Shown one piece after another: positions 51,625 through 64,000 of a stretch of DNA of 64,000 nucleotides. The notes under the pieces are model-generated. The model saw only the letters and a program-made list of their open reading frames with translations. It ran no database searches and was not told the DNA's origin. Position numbers and translations under genes: made by a program. Position 1 is the first letter of the stretch. Each line of letters opens with the position of its first letter. Origin of the DNA: Xiphophorus maculatus (lineage: Eukaryota; Chordata; Actinopteri; Cyprinodontiformes; Poeciliidae); the NCBI RefSeq assembly GCF_002775205.1, contig NC_036459.1, forward strand, positions 2,921,466 to 2,985,465, in the 5' to 3' direction.

Positions 51625-52286
51625 ACCCACATCTATCTGAAGAGTCAAATTCTGAAAGTACTTTAAAGTATATTTTAAGTGTGAATTAAAATTTGATGAA
51701 GTAAGCATGAATCATTGAGAAAATTTTACTTCAGATATTCTTTATAAAGAAAACTACGAGTGTAATGTCCGAAAAGAATGTGTGGGTGACCAAATTTCTG
51801 TTTATAAAAGCAGCACACATTATGGGGAAGCCAGTAAAGACTTCAGTTCAGATGCATGTACATATAAAAGAGGAAAATGGATCACTTGGGGTGTGGGGTT
51901 CTGAATTATTCTTTACCTTGACAGGTTAATGTAATGTGAAAGCCTTTAGGGCATAAAGGTTTGCTATACTTCCCGCCTGTGGTTTGGGTCAATAAACTCT
52001 TACTTTTGCAAAACAAAAGTACATAAGTGTTTGTTTTTTTTTTCAAAATGCAAGAGTCCATTTAATGGACCTGCAAATTGTAACATGTCAAATTTACAAA
52101 TATCTAACTTTGTTCGTGTGTTTGTTCCTGAACGAAGAAACTTAATTTATATACATTTTAATTACACTAATTCTTACCATGTCCAGTTTAAAAAATGTGT
52201 CTTTATTTTGAAATATTGTCCAGTAAACGGAAATGGTTCCTGTTCTGCTTGCGGACTTAAAGGCGGAAATTGAAAGTTGAGGAGTG

Positions 52287-52309
52287 CCTGTCTTCACTTA
52301 CGTCCGTGA
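52287..52309 (+). promoter_or_regulatory. H4 promoter element, unit 2
   Basis: CCTGTCTTCACTTACGTCCG...; the CTTACGTCCGTGA core (52297-52309) is conserved with units 1 and 3 although the flanks are not. Confidence 0.65.
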
Positions 52310-52361
52310 TTTGTGTTTAAATACAGACGCAACCTGCAGTTTCAGTCAGTGTTGAAGTTGA

Positions 52362-52691
<330 letters not shown>

Positions 52692-52719
52692 ATCTACCAG
52701 CTTCTTGCTACAAACCAAC

Positions 52720-52757
52720 GGCTCTTTTAAGAGCCACCCACACTTCTTAAAGAGACG
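52720..52757 (+). terminator. Histone 3' stem-loop and downstream element, H4 unit 2
   Basis: GGCTCTTTTAAGAGCC (52720-52735), then AAAGAGACGATTCT as the U7-pairing element. Confidence 0.93.
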
Positions 52758-53296
52758 ATTCTTGTATAATTTGTATTACGCATTCTGTGAAAAGATGAAT
52801 AAGTACCTTGTTAATGGATTTGACTCACTTGTAGAACTGAAACATTAGAAAGCATTACAGCAGAAATAAATAAGCGCTTCCTAAGTGTGAAAAAGAAACT
52901 GGGAATTCAAACAGTCCGTGGTTACATTTTAGAAGAGCGGCAGTTCCCGCCATATTACTTGAAATCTTGACATTTTAAGTTAATCTCTACATAAAATAGA
53001 AATATCCTCTCCTGAGTAATTAAAGCAACATGAATAATGAGCAATTCAAATAAAGATTATATTTGGTCTATGCAAATTATTTTAGCGATAGATTTGTTTT
53101 TTCTTGAATTAAAAAATGTTACGAAAATATTAAATACTAAGCATGAAGTACAGCTTTGTAAAAACGCCTGAAGAAACACATAAAAGCAGAGCTACACAAT
53201 AAACTTCGAAAAATGTATATTTATACTCATTATTTTACACTACTCAAGCACGCGCGAGCAAAGCCTAAAGACGTTCTAACGCTATGAGCAGCTGAA

Positions 53297-53780
<484 letters not shown>

Positions 53781-53808
53781 ACCTGCTGTTTACCATCTAA
53801 ACCACAAA

Positions 53809-53824
53809 GGCCCTTTTTAGGGCC
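53809..53824 (+). terminator. Histone 3' stem-loop, H2B unit 2
   Basis: GGCCCTTTTTAGGGCC, the H2B-specific variant of the stem-loop. Confidence 0.92.
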
Positions 53825-53859
53825 ACACAAATATAACTAAGTGCATGAAACTTGTACAT

Positions 53860-54430
53860 TAACTATTCGTTATCGGATTGCTTAAATGCTCATGTAAAAG
53901 GGAATTACTACATTGGTATCCATAAAATCCTGTAAAGTACTTTTTGTATTTCCTTTGTCAACTCAGGCTTTCTTAACTTGAAACATTTAAATAAAACAAG
54001 GAACAAAATTAATTTCAACTAATTAAAATTGTTTGCATTGAATGTTTTCTGCAAAATTAAATTGATTTTATTTTAATATGTGACTTTCAGATAAAGATCT
54101 ATTTGCAGAAAATTATAATCACATTTAAACATATTTCTTTTTTCTGTATAGTTTTGAAGGTTATTAAATTTTGAAACAATTTATCTTAAACTGAATTATA
54201 AATAATACTTTGGATATCAAATACTTGTGGTCTTGTGCTGATTGTATGTATTTATTTTAAACATGATGTATTAAATCACATGAACAAGGAAAGGAAAAGA
54301 GAATTTTGTTCTGTAATCTTAACATACTCAAAAAGATGTAAGAAATTTATGAACTTCTACACCTTAAACCACAATATTATTAAATCGAACATTAAAAAAT
54401 AGAAAATAGCATAAGTTAATTAATTTTCCA
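53860..54430. other. Spacer after H2B of unit 2
   Basis: AT-rich; no feature recognised. Confidence 0.6.
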
Positions 54431-54439
54431 TCTTATCTG

Positions 54440-54990
54440 GGTTTACGTGCCTAAAAATATGCATCCATATATCCATACCCACACACTCATATGCGTTAGC
54501 CTTAATTTACACATTATTGCTGTATCTCATCCATCTTTCTATATCTTGTGAAAATGACCTTATATTTCCTTTTAAATTGTACTATAGTTTGACTTTAACT
54601 GCTCATTGAACTTCTATAATTTTACCCCATGAATTTAAATACAAAAGCTCTTTCTTGTTGTGTGTACTAGAAATCCTTAAGTCTGAGTTTAACTTATGTC
54701 CCCTTCATGCTCTGCATGTGCTCAGGTAACAGTTTATTAGATGCCTTAAACATAATTGGAGCGATTTTAAATTCCACCAGATCTTCAAATTTATGAGTTC
54801 TAGATTTTGTGGGCTCATAACAACCAACATTATGGATGAGTCTTACGGCTTGTTTCTGTAGGATACTTAGTGGATGCAAAGAGCTTTAGTAATTATTTTT
54901 CCCAGACTTCTGAATAACATGTTAAATATGGCAAAATCAGAGAGTTATATTGAATATTACGTGATTTATTATTCAGAATATGTCTAACAT
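54440..54990 (-). mobile_element. LINE fragment (Rex1/L2/CR1-type ORF2 C-terminus)
   Basis: The - strand frame 54879-54694 (HPLSILQKQAVRLIHNVGCY, then LVEFKIAPIMFKASNKLLPE) matches the thumb/C-terminal part of reverse transcriptases of the L2/Rex1/CR1 group, where LQKRAIRII and a K..MFK..N.LLP motif are typical. The remainder to about 54440 is probably degenerate ORF and 3' UTR. A 5'-truncated dead copy. Confidence 0.7.
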
Positions 54991-54999
54991 TAGCCAGGA

Positions 55000-56300
55000 T
55001 TGATATGCTTCTACTTACTTAATTCTGTAAATGTCTCAGGTTTCTGTATCTGTATGTAAGATCGACTAACCAGGTAAATCACCAGCGACAAGGAGATCAG
55101 TGACTATGAATCCTTATAATCAAATAACGTGTCAGAACCAGGTTCAACTCAGGAGCAGCAAGGGAAACAATGTGTTGAACAAGACAACATATTTATTACA
55201 CATTTTGACAATAACACGAACAGAACAAAATAGTCAGTTTTCCTTTAGTAGTCCTAAGTCAACTCAGTCAAGTTCAAGAGTTTCTTTTCCTTTGATTTGT
55301 TTTCAGTTCAGTATTCAGATGTGAATGTTATATTGTAGTATTAATATGTATATTCCCACCGATCTAGTGGAACAGAAGAAGGTTCTTCTCTGGCATCGTG
55401 TTGGACACAATGAATCCGCTCTTGTGGATCCTGGCTCGCCGGTCTTCATGCGTTGTCTCTCATCACAAAAAAACAACCTGCATGCAGCAGAAACATCTTT
55501 CACTATAGAGTCATATGTGATTCTAAGTCACTTCAGTAAAATTTTATCGCTTCACTCCGTGTAGATAAAATTATTTCCAGCTGTGATAAATAACTTTTTT
55601 TTTTTTTTTAGTTCAACAAAACATCACAAAATATTCACTGAATTGACATCAATATCTTTTTTTCCAGCACTCTTATATTCCATACAGTGGAATAAATAAC
55701 TTACTGTCACTAAATACTTAATCAGTATCAGCATTTCGACAAGAAAAGGCGCAATATTAGCAGAATAGCCTTTGTGAGTTAGCATTAATAAGCATTGCTA
55801 ATTCACATACAAAACGTCATGTAGACATGTAGAACATGCATTCTTACCCATAAACAACCATCTCTGATAGTTTTTTTCCCTTTTAACATTGAAACTATAA
55901 AATTAAAATGCAATAGAACTTTTATTACATAACAGCAAAATATTAGCTTGGCTAATCGATAGCTAACGAAGCTAATTATAGCGCAGAACTCACCGGAGAT
56001 TCGCAGCAAGAAAAAGAAAGAAATTAAATCTCAAAAAAAAAAAACTTCTTCCGGATCCAGATACACAGGAATCAAAAATTACCCAAAGATGAAAACTAAT
56101 TCTTGAAAAACATAGAAAAGAAAACCGAGTTTTGTCAGTGAAGTGACCACAAAACGTTTCTTTTCTTCTTCTTCTGGTTGTTCTAGCTCATATATTGTAG
56201 CATATCACTGTAGCTTTAGACTACTTTGAAGCTATTTACTGCCACCTATTGGCAATATAGTGTATTACAGGCTATAATTCATATTCGCTAAAATAACATG
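55000..56300. other. Spacer 5' of the hAT element
   Basis: AT-rich with no supported gene. The second ACTGCCACCTATTGG motif lies at 56238-56252. Confidence 0.55.
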
Positions 56301-56309
56301 GGTTACATG

Positions 56310-57265
56310 CAGTGGTGGAGAAAGTACTCATACAATGTACTTAAGTAAAAGTACAAATACACAGACAAAAATTTACTCAAGTAAAAGTCAAAGTACCACA
56401 TTATTATTTTACTTAAGTAAAAGTAAGAAAGTACAAGCTTTTAAAACTACTTAAGTATTAAAAGTAAAAGTACTTGCCGACCATAATACCTAACGGCTTA
56501 TATAATGTCATTAAGTGTACCTATCGTATTTAGTTTTAATAAATCAGTAATGTACCATTTTAATGAGCAATGCTGTTACTTGCAAGTTCATGCTAGCTTA
56601 TAACAATATACAGTAATCGTATTTATTTACTGCAGTCGAGTTCAACAAAAAGCTTGCTAAGATTACATAAAACTTCACTAACACAAATTAATTTAACATC
56701 GATAGCGTTTAGCAACTTAACTTACCTCAATATGTGTTTTGAAATTTGATGGTGAATTTTTGAAAGATAAAATTTCATGCTTTCGGGGAAGGCAAAGGCG
56801 GCATTGGAATCTCCAGGAAGCGTTTTTTGACCCAGTTATTTCAAAGAAATCTTTTAAATAAGGCCATGGGTGGGGCAGGTCTTCTGGAGGATGACTATCC
56901 TTGGACTCCATTCTGGGAGTTAATGATTCTGCAGGTCCTGCGTACTGTGCTGCTCTTCTTGAGGGAGGGCCTAATGGTTATTTCCCGCTTTGGATTGGTT
57001 CAGCGGACTGATTCTGCTCTCGCCATTGGATACTTTCAAACTAACGAACAAATCAAAAAACTGAAATGCGTCTTGGATGTAACGAGTAACGAAAGGCTAT
57101 ATAGAAATGTAGTGAAGTAGAAAGTACAGATACTTACTGTTAAATGTAGTGGAGTAAAAGTAGAAAGTATCCATTATTAAATCTACTTAAGTAAAGTACA
57201 GATACACGAAAATTGTACTTAAGTACAGTAACGAAGTACTTGTACTTCGTTACTTCCCACCACTG
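56310..57265 (-). mobile_element. hAT transposon, internally deleted, with BED zinc finger exon
   Basis: Starts CAGTGGTGGAGAAAGTAC and ends ...GTACTTCGTTACTTCCCACCACTG, giving CAGTGGTGG terminal inverted repeats. It is flanked by a perfect 8-bp target duplication GTTACATG (56302-56309 and 57266-57273), diagnostic of hAT. Sub-terminal AAGTAAAAGTAC repeats line both ends. On -, ATG at 56911 opens an exon (to 56726) encoding a BED-type zinc finger start (WPYLKDFFEITGSKNASWRF, CRLC..., FKTHIE), ending at a good GTAAGTT donor. The DDE catalytic exons are missing, so the copy is non-autonomous. The perfect target duplication suggests fairly recent insertion between unit 2 and the inverted H1. Confidence 0.9.
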
Positions 57266-57273
57266 GTTACATG

Positions 57274-58520
57274 TAATCATTTTTTTATTTGTTGTGACTT
57301 AAAAAAACTACCTGGTTTGTATAAAAACAGTTTCATGTTCTGCTACATTTGATTAAACTCTTGCATTAGAAGTTTAATGTGACCGATTCAAATCTACCAC
57401 CTGGGGGTGGTGTCTTATTTTGGTTTAACGAGGCATCTAGATGTAATATGTATGTAAATATTTGAGGACGTAAATATTTTTGATGGATTTAATCACTTAA
57501 CTGCCCTGATTAGGGATCAAACACCAAAATGTAAATGTAGTTTAGTAAGGATGGATTATTTCTTTGTAAGTACAGCGCAACCGGACTGTAAGAGTCGGTC
57601 GGCCTTTAAACGCTCACTGGTTACCATGGTTACCCGCATTCATCTTGCGGTTTTAATCTTAGCTAGCATGCTATCGGCCTACTAAAGCTGTTTATCACAC
57701 AACGCGATAACATAAGTTATTCTACCAAATTAAATTTAGTGAATGAGATGAGTCTTAATGACCAGTAAACAGGTGAGTCGATAAATGACGAGAGAAAACG
57801 GACCAAAATTATACTTACTAGCAAATATTAAAGCAAATTGTTCACAATTAGCTCTCAGTGGAGTCCCTCTAAATAAGACGAACTTCTACATGGTGAGCAA
57901 TAAGAGAAACTTACTTTTTTATAATAAAAACTAAGTTTTTATTTAAAAAAAATTAAATCCATATTTAGCGTGCAAATCATTTCTTTCTAATTTGGTCACA
58001 ATTACAGTGAAAATTAAAATGCAGCTGAATCCATCAAGGCAGCTGAGAAACCAATAAGCCTTCAAAAACGCAGCGGGTTTAACTAGAGGCAGCGTGACGT
58101 ACAGAGACGATGCGCTAAAAATGAAACCTGACAACTGCAAATACCGCAAAGCTGCGCGACGGAGTTGCGCAGAGTGGAGATCTGCGCTGGCGTCGAATTG
58201 GAAATTATTTAATTGACCTTACTGTAAATAGAATGATATATTCTTGCCTGCATTCTGAATGTGACATGCGCAGTGGCTGCTGGTGACTGATAATCATTCT
58301 CTAGGGTTTTTCATATGGATTAATCTCCGCTCGTCATAAGAATATTCAGTGATGCAATTCAACAATTACTGGTTGGCAACAAAAGATCTGAGCTAATCTA
58401 ACATGTGCATGTTGTCCTGATTTCACTACTTATCAAACCGGAATATTGTTTTAAATCCTCTGTTATTTAACAAATTGCTGTCAGAAAATACATTTTATTT
58501 TTCAGGTAACTGATACTTGT
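57274..58520. other. Spacer between the hAT element and inverted H1
   Basis: No gene supported. CpG-richer parts occur at 57570-57690 (with an X-box-like GTTACCATGGTTAC, one mismatch) and at 58070-58200. Confidence 0.55.
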
Positions 58521-58525
58521 TAGGA

Positions 58526-58567
58526 ACCGTCTCTTCAGTGGAAGGAGTGGTGGCTCTTAAAAGAGCC
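58526..58567 (-). terminator. Histone 3' stem-loop and downstream element, inverted H1
   Basis: On -, GGCTCTTTTAAGAGCC at 58567-58552, followed by GAAGAGACGG, a strong U7-pairing element. Confidence 0.92.
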
Positions 58568-58600
58568 GTTGGTGCTTTGCGCAGTGGGTGAAGCAGGTGT

Positions 58601-59233
58601 TCACCAGTAGCTCCTGTTAGCCTTCTTAGCTGGGCGCTTTTTTGCCGGCGTTTTCTTGGCTGCCGGTCTCTTAGCTGGCTTCGGCCTCCTAGCTGTGGCC
58701 TTTTTCGGGCTCTTTTTGGGGCTCCTTTTGGTGCTCTTTTTAGGGCTCCCCTTTACCCTTTTGGCTGCTTTCTTTGCCGGTCCCTTCTTTGGAGACTTCC
58801 TGGCTGGTTTCTTCGCCGGTGACTTTTTCGGTGACTTCTTGGCGGCTGGTCTCTTTGCCTTGGCGGGAGCCTTCTTCTTCTTCGGAGTTGCCTTCTTCGC
58901 TGGTTTTGCGGTTTTGGGCTTCTTCTTCTTAGCCTTAGGTATCTTGAAGGACCCGGATGCTCCGGTCCCTCTAGTCCGGCTCAGGCTTCCACTTGTCACC
59001 AGCTTGGTAATAGCGCTGTTGATGCGCTTGTTGGACTTGGCCACATCGACGCCATTCCTGGCCAGGAGTTTCTTGAGCGCCGCCAGAGAAACCCCTTTGC
59101 GTTCCTTGGAGTCGGCCACGGCGTCCACGATGAGTTTGGAGATGCTGGGTCCATCCTTCTTGGTCCGGGAGGCGGACTTCTTCATCGGGATTTTTGCCGA
59201 GGATCGGATAGCCGCCGGAGCTATTTCCGTCAT
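58601..59233 (-). CDS. Linker histone H1, unit 3 (inverted, divergent)
   Basis: A 210-aa H1 on the opposite strand to all other histone genes. The N-tail MTEIAPAAIRSSAKIPMKKS is unlike the other two. The globular domain (about 28-98) is complete ([46 protein letters not shown]). The tail is rich in SPKK sites (KKSPKKSPAKKPARKSPKKG, GSPKKSTKRSPKKSPKK) and ends in an unusual NRSYW. Promoter and 3' processing signals are intact, so it is probably expressed. Its downstream neighbour H3 is absent. Confidence 0.94.
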   Translation of the reverse strand: MTEIAPAAIRSSAKIPMKKSASRTKKDGPSISKLIVDAVADSKERKGVSLAALKKLLARNGVDVAKSNKRINSAITKLVTSGSLSRTRGTGASGSFKIPKAKKKKPKTAKPAKKATPKKKKAPAKAKRPAAKKSPKKSPAKKPARKSPKKGPAKKAAKRVKGSPKKSTKRSPKKSPKKATARRPKPAKRPAAKKTPAKKRPAKKANRSYW

Positions 59234-59281
59234 GTTTCTGGGTCGATCGATCTTGTGTCAAACTTAGAGCGAGAGGCGGGA

Positions 59282-59431
59282 CTTATAACAGACGTGAGAA
59301 CCGTGAAGAGACAACTCAGCCCGCCGCCACGCTGCCGCCTCAAACATGGCCACACTTGTGTTTTCTCGGCTTCACTTTACGCTTAAAATTCTAACTAAAT
59401 TAAGGTGTTATAACTTAAATGTTGCTGTAAC
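59282..59431 (-). promoter_or_regulatory. H1 promoter, unit 3
   Basis: On -, reading toward the gene: GTTACAGCAACATTTA (59431-59416), AC box AAACACA (59363-59357), GAGTTGTCTCTTCACGGTTC block (59317-59295), TATAAG (59287-59282). Same spacing as units 1 and 2. Confidence 0.8.
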
Positions 59432-59439
59432 AGAAGCAA

Positions 59440-61915
59440 ATCTCTCCCCTCTATGTACTAACGTTGTGTTTGGCTTCCATAACTTTGTATTTTTTTCCCA
59501 GGACCCTTCAGACCTGTCAGATACGCTGTGATTTTGTGAGCTGAGCGGCGGGTTTTTTACACATTTCGTCTCCTAAAACATTTAAAATCGGTTTGCATAG
59601 CGTATACATGTTGTGTTTTTGTTAGCAGAGACATATTTAAGCAAAGGTCTGGTGAAAATGCTGAGGTGGTGCGATTTGTTGAAGGGTAAGTGGGGAGGAT
59701 TTCTCTGGCAGCAAACACATGGAAGCTGTAGGTGAATAACTGTTATAGAACACTGTTATGGAACAGACTTATGGTTACCAGAAAGGAAACATTTCTGCTA
59801 AACCATCAGCAGAATGGATTAGCTGCTTGTCTCTAATTAGTGCCATTTAGATTCACCCAAAAAAAGAGAGAAAGCAATGTTGATCCATTCAGCAATGATT
59901 TCAGATCGATTTTTAGACCCTTGCCACATTAAGAGGAATCTGAACATAACAGCATCTGGCTAACTGCTGGTATACTAGGATATTACTCTCAACATGTAAT
60001 GCATCAGAGGAAAAATAACATTTGTAAATCACAGAGTTGTGCTACCAGGAACTACTTTACTCCACAAACAACAAATAATGAATATTTTCCAATCTGTAGA
60101 GCATTTTTCATGAATTAAAAGTCGTTATTTTCAGACTTAGACCAATAGTTTTATCTGTAAGGAAAAAAAAACTTTCTGAAAAATTACCTTATCAAAAGTA
60201 AACTGTCAGCACTGGATCAAACTGAAACGACATAACACTGAACTGAATCTTTTTGGTCATTTAATTCAGTGAGAAGCTTGATTTCAGTCAAGGCAGAGGG
60301 AAAATTTTCACTTAAATATCTGAAAACAAATATGAGAAGCTGCTCTAAAGCTTCCTCTCCCTAGTCAGAGGGTTCATTTACAGCCTTAGCAATGTTTTGT
60401 AATGCAGAAAGTTTGGCCTGAAATAACCAGAGAGAGAAGTAAACATTTATAACAGCAAAGTTGTTGTAGGCCTAGAGACATTAAAATCTAAACTAAGTTT
60501 GTGTTTTGAGTTACTATAAGATAGAAAAGGTAAAGATTTCTCTATTTAAACAATGAATGATTTTTAAAAAATATTTTTTGAACATCCACTAGCGCTCTCT
60601 ACAGAAGTCTGAGAGCCATTGTCCTTCATCAGTCGTGTTGAAATGATTGACAGTCACTTGCTGCCATTTAGTGGGTATTTCTGAAATTGGCCAAAAAGGA
60701 ATTGTTGAAGTTAAAGCTGCAGTATGTATTTTTTATGAAAAGTTTTATACATATATTTTTACATATTTGTTGCAACTGTCACAATGTTGTGACAACAGGT
60801 TTAGAGACAGATAATGTGTGGAAAAAATAGAGCTCCTCTGCCTTCTCCCGTTGCTCCCAGAGCTATCTAGAAACAGCCATTCAGAGTCAGGAGGCAAGTC
60901 TTAGCGCTTTGGAATAAAACAAATAAAAATCTCCCTAATGGCAAACTTCCAGCAGATTGCAGCTCTGGTCAGATATTGGGAAATATCACAACAGCATTGA
61001 TCACTGTTTGGGTGGAGGGCGGGAGATATCCCGAGAGAAAAAATATATAATTTACAATCTGATGTGTAACGATGGCACTTTACAAAATGTAATGTTTTAA
61101 TTGTTGACTGTGTGTCCTATTACTTTGTCTGTACAAATTCATTTTATATTTATATACATCGTTTTTGGTGGATCTGAGATCATTTTCTTAAAAAAATGTT
61201 ACTAAAAATAAACCACAACATACGTTTGTATATTTAACTTGCAAACCCTGATATGTGATTAAAGGAACAAAGGTGGGTTTTATATAACGCAGCACCACAA
61301 ACATTTCTCTACCAATGTAATCAGTGTTCATAAATTAATGGAAGTAATATTCCTATATAACAAGTGTCAGATTTAAGAAGAATCAACAGATTGGAGATTC
61401 CGTTTAATTTATTCATTTTCTTAGCTCTCAAGACCCTAAAATATTTTCTCTAGTTATACTTTGAGTATGAAATATGTCACCAACTACTATTTTATTTTAT
61501 TACCACCTGTCCCTGTTTACATGTAAGTAAGCATACAGCACCATCTGGTGGACAACCAAATAAAAACAATTTTGTTAGTATAATGTAACGAAATCATAAT
61601 AAAAAAAACAGTAAGTTAGTTTTCTGTTAATACTTAGTCATTTGTGGGGCACTGGCAGGTTTATTTACACCTTTGTCTTTAGGTAAATAACTGAATTTCC
61701 TGAAATTAAAGTTTGACAAATCTTCACTAAAAATATGCTTTATTTTCTTTTTTTTTTAAGAAAATATGTCCAGCTGAAATAAAAATACATTAATTCCTGT
61801 GTGGTGTATGGAAATTATACTGGAACTAAAATCATTATGCTTTGGTGCTTTATTTTGTAACTCCACCTTACTGGTGAGCGGATGTTATTACGAAAGTGCG
61901 GGATTAAAAAAAACT
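59440..61915. other. Spacer where H3 would be expected; repeats likely
   Basis: No H3 gene or H3 remnant was found between the inverted H1 and H2A. The stretch 60705-61000 (GTTAAAGCTGCAGTATGT..., GAGCTCCTCTGCCTTCTCCC) resembles a dispersed fish repeat but was not classified. The remainder is AT-rich. Confidence 0.5.
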
Positions 61916-61921
61916 ATTCTG

Positions 61922-61981
61922 ATTGGACGGCCGGCCTTCTCGTAAATATTGACCAATCAGTGAACATATGATACATATAAG
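61922..61981 (+). promoter_or_regulatory. H2A promoter, unit 3
   Basis: Inverted CCAAT (61922-61926), CCAAT (61953-61957) and TATAAG (61976-61981). The sequence between the motifs differs from units 1 and 2. Confidence 0.8.
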
Positions 61982-62043
61982 TGCTGAAAGTGCAGCCTAC
62001 GTGGCATCATTTAGATTTTTGTCAGAGTCGAAGTCAGCTTTAA

Positions 62044-62439
<396 letters not shown>

Positions 62440-62470
62440 ACCGTTACAGCTTCAAAACTACAAACCCAAC

Positions 62471-62486
62471 GGCTCTTTTAAGAGCC
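62471..62486 (+). terminator. Histone 3' stem-loop, H2A unit 3
   Basis: GGCTCTTTTAAGAGCC with the same flanks as unit 1. Confidence 0.92.
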
Positions 62487-63280
62487 ACCCACATCTATCT
62501 CAAAAGCAAACTCCTCACTTGTATCTACAGGCCATAACATATGCATATGATTTATGCTACAAAATTACAAATTGTTTGTTTTCACCAACATTAGAAGGAT
62601 GCTATGAAGTTTTTCTTCTTCCTTTAGGTAGTGAGACATGTAGTACTAAATATCTCCTGAAAATTTGAACTATTCCCCAAATATCCTGAAATCAAATGTT
62701 GTAAAACACTGAATATACAAGTATAACTTTCTGTATTTTGTCAAAATTTCATAACAATGCTTTGTCTAAAATCCACCAGGTTGGGTTAATGGAACGCTTC
62801 TCAGGCTAATGTGACAGAACGCAAGTAAACCAAATATGTAAAATCCATTAATTGGACTAGAGAGTATCAAAATAATTTTTAGATTGCAAATACAGCTCAA
62901 AGAGATTCAACATTATACAACATGAGATGGCAAAAAAAAATTAGGATTTAGGAAATTAGGGGAAAAAAAGCTATCAAAAGGATTGAGATCGTTAACTCAA
63001 AAAAAATGTAATAAAATAAATTTCAGCACACCTGTTTGTACATTTAACTTGTAAATCCTGATGGTACAGAAGAAGTGTATATAGGCTATGATGTGAATTA
63101 AATAATTTTTTTTATTTATTCACAAAAAGCTAGTAATCCATTTTATTTAGACATTGTAATTCTTAGTTTGATTAGTTCTTACGCATTTTATGTTTTTATT
63201 ATGTAATATTTATTGAGTAGTATTTATTGTGTCTGCTCTTTGGCGTAAGCTTGAGGCGGAAGTAGAAGTATGGCGCCTTG

Positions 63281-63303
63281 ACTGTCTTCTCTTACGTCCG
63301 TGA
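63281..63303 (+). promoter_or_regulatory. H4 promoter element, unit 3
   Basis: CTTACGTCCGTGA at 63291-63303; the whole upstream region is near-identical to unit 1. Confidence 0.65.
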
Positions 63304-63359
63304 CACAAACTTAAAGCCAGACCTTCAGCCTTCTTCGGTCAGTATCGTGATACAACTGA

Positions 63360-63677
<318 letters not shown>

Positions 63678-63705
63678 ATCTACCAGCTTCTTGCTACAAA
63701 CCAAC

Positions 63706-63746
63706 GGCTCTTTTAAGAGCCACCCACACTTCTTAAAGAGACGATT
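63706..63746 (+). terminator. Histone 3' stem-loop and downstream element, H4 unit 3
   Basis: GGCTCTTTTAAGAGCC (63706-63721) then AAAGAGACGATTCT. Homology with unit 1 ends right after this element. Confidence 0.93.
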
Positions 63747-63749
63747 CTG

Positions 63750-64000
63750 AATTTTAATATTTATTCTCTGCTTCTAAAGACTTGTATTGTGGTATATATG
63801 ACTGAATTTTATTTTTAACACTAAACACAATTGATTGTTGGAGCTAGAATTATGTATTGATGAATATGACTCTAACCCCATATTGTGTCTGGAAATTGTG
63901 ATTACTACATAGTACTAAAACATTTATAATGTATAAATCGGGGGATTGTTAGACAGATGTCCAGACAAAAGTCATCCTGGATTGGCAGAGTACTCAACAT
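63750..64000. other. Window end
   Basis: AT-rich sequence with no feature seen. Confidence 0.5.

Noticed and set aside
59440-61915. Search for an H3 gene or remnant in unit 3
   Set aside because: No H3-like coding stretch was visible on either strand.

Overview
The window is vertebrate nuclear DNA, almost certainly from a ray-finned (teleost) fish. The evidence is intron-containing orthologues of three vertebrate genes, intronless replication-dependent histone genes with fish-type H2A C-termini ([10 protein letters not shown]), GT-AG introns, AT-rich intergenic DNA, and remnants of hAT, Harbinger, piggyBac and LINE elements. I cannot name the species.

Region 1 (about 1.5-27.3 kb) holds a convergent pair. 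NUP50 (+, seven coding exons, 3327-6598) faces KIAA0930 (-, ten coding exons, 26986 down to 12091, with an intron 1 of about 7 kb). The two genes are also neighbours on human chromosome 22q13. A textbook CTCF-type motif lies at 12009-12026, just beyond the KIAA0930 stop codon. Two full RFX X-box motifs lie in the 5' introns of KIAA0930.

Region 2 (about 29.4-35.8 kb) holds FBXO7 (-, nine coding exons, 34172 down to 29478), with UBL, FP, F-box and proline/arginine-rich parts recognisable in order. A piggyBac transposase scrap and other repeats sit in its introns.

Region 3 (37.5-64 kb) is a core histone cluster. Two complete units run H1-H3-H2A-H4-H2B, all on + (37.7-43.3 kb and 45.8-53.8 kb). 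A third, rearranged unit has H1 inverted (59233-58601, -), no H3, then H2A (62.05 kb) and H4 (63.37 kb); its H2B, if present, lies beyond the window. All 13 histone genes are intronless and carry the 3' stem-loop of replication-dependent histone mRNAs. Core histones are almost invariant between units, while the three H1 proteins differ strongly. The H2A-to-H4 segment of unit 3 is nearly identical to that of unit 1, including the spacer, with sharp edges, as expected for recent gene conversion or duplication. LINE fragments, two hAT-type elements and a (TATC)n array of about 44 copies fill the spacers.

The histone genes supply nucleosome proteins in S phase. NUP50 acts in nuclear import, FBXO7 in SCF ubiquitin ligase and mitophagy, and KIAA0930 has no established function. 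I found no clearly novel gene system. The most unusual signals are the unit-3 rearrangement and H2A-H4 homogenisation, the divergent H1 set with a fixed-spacing promoter module, and several regulatory or hairpin motifs.
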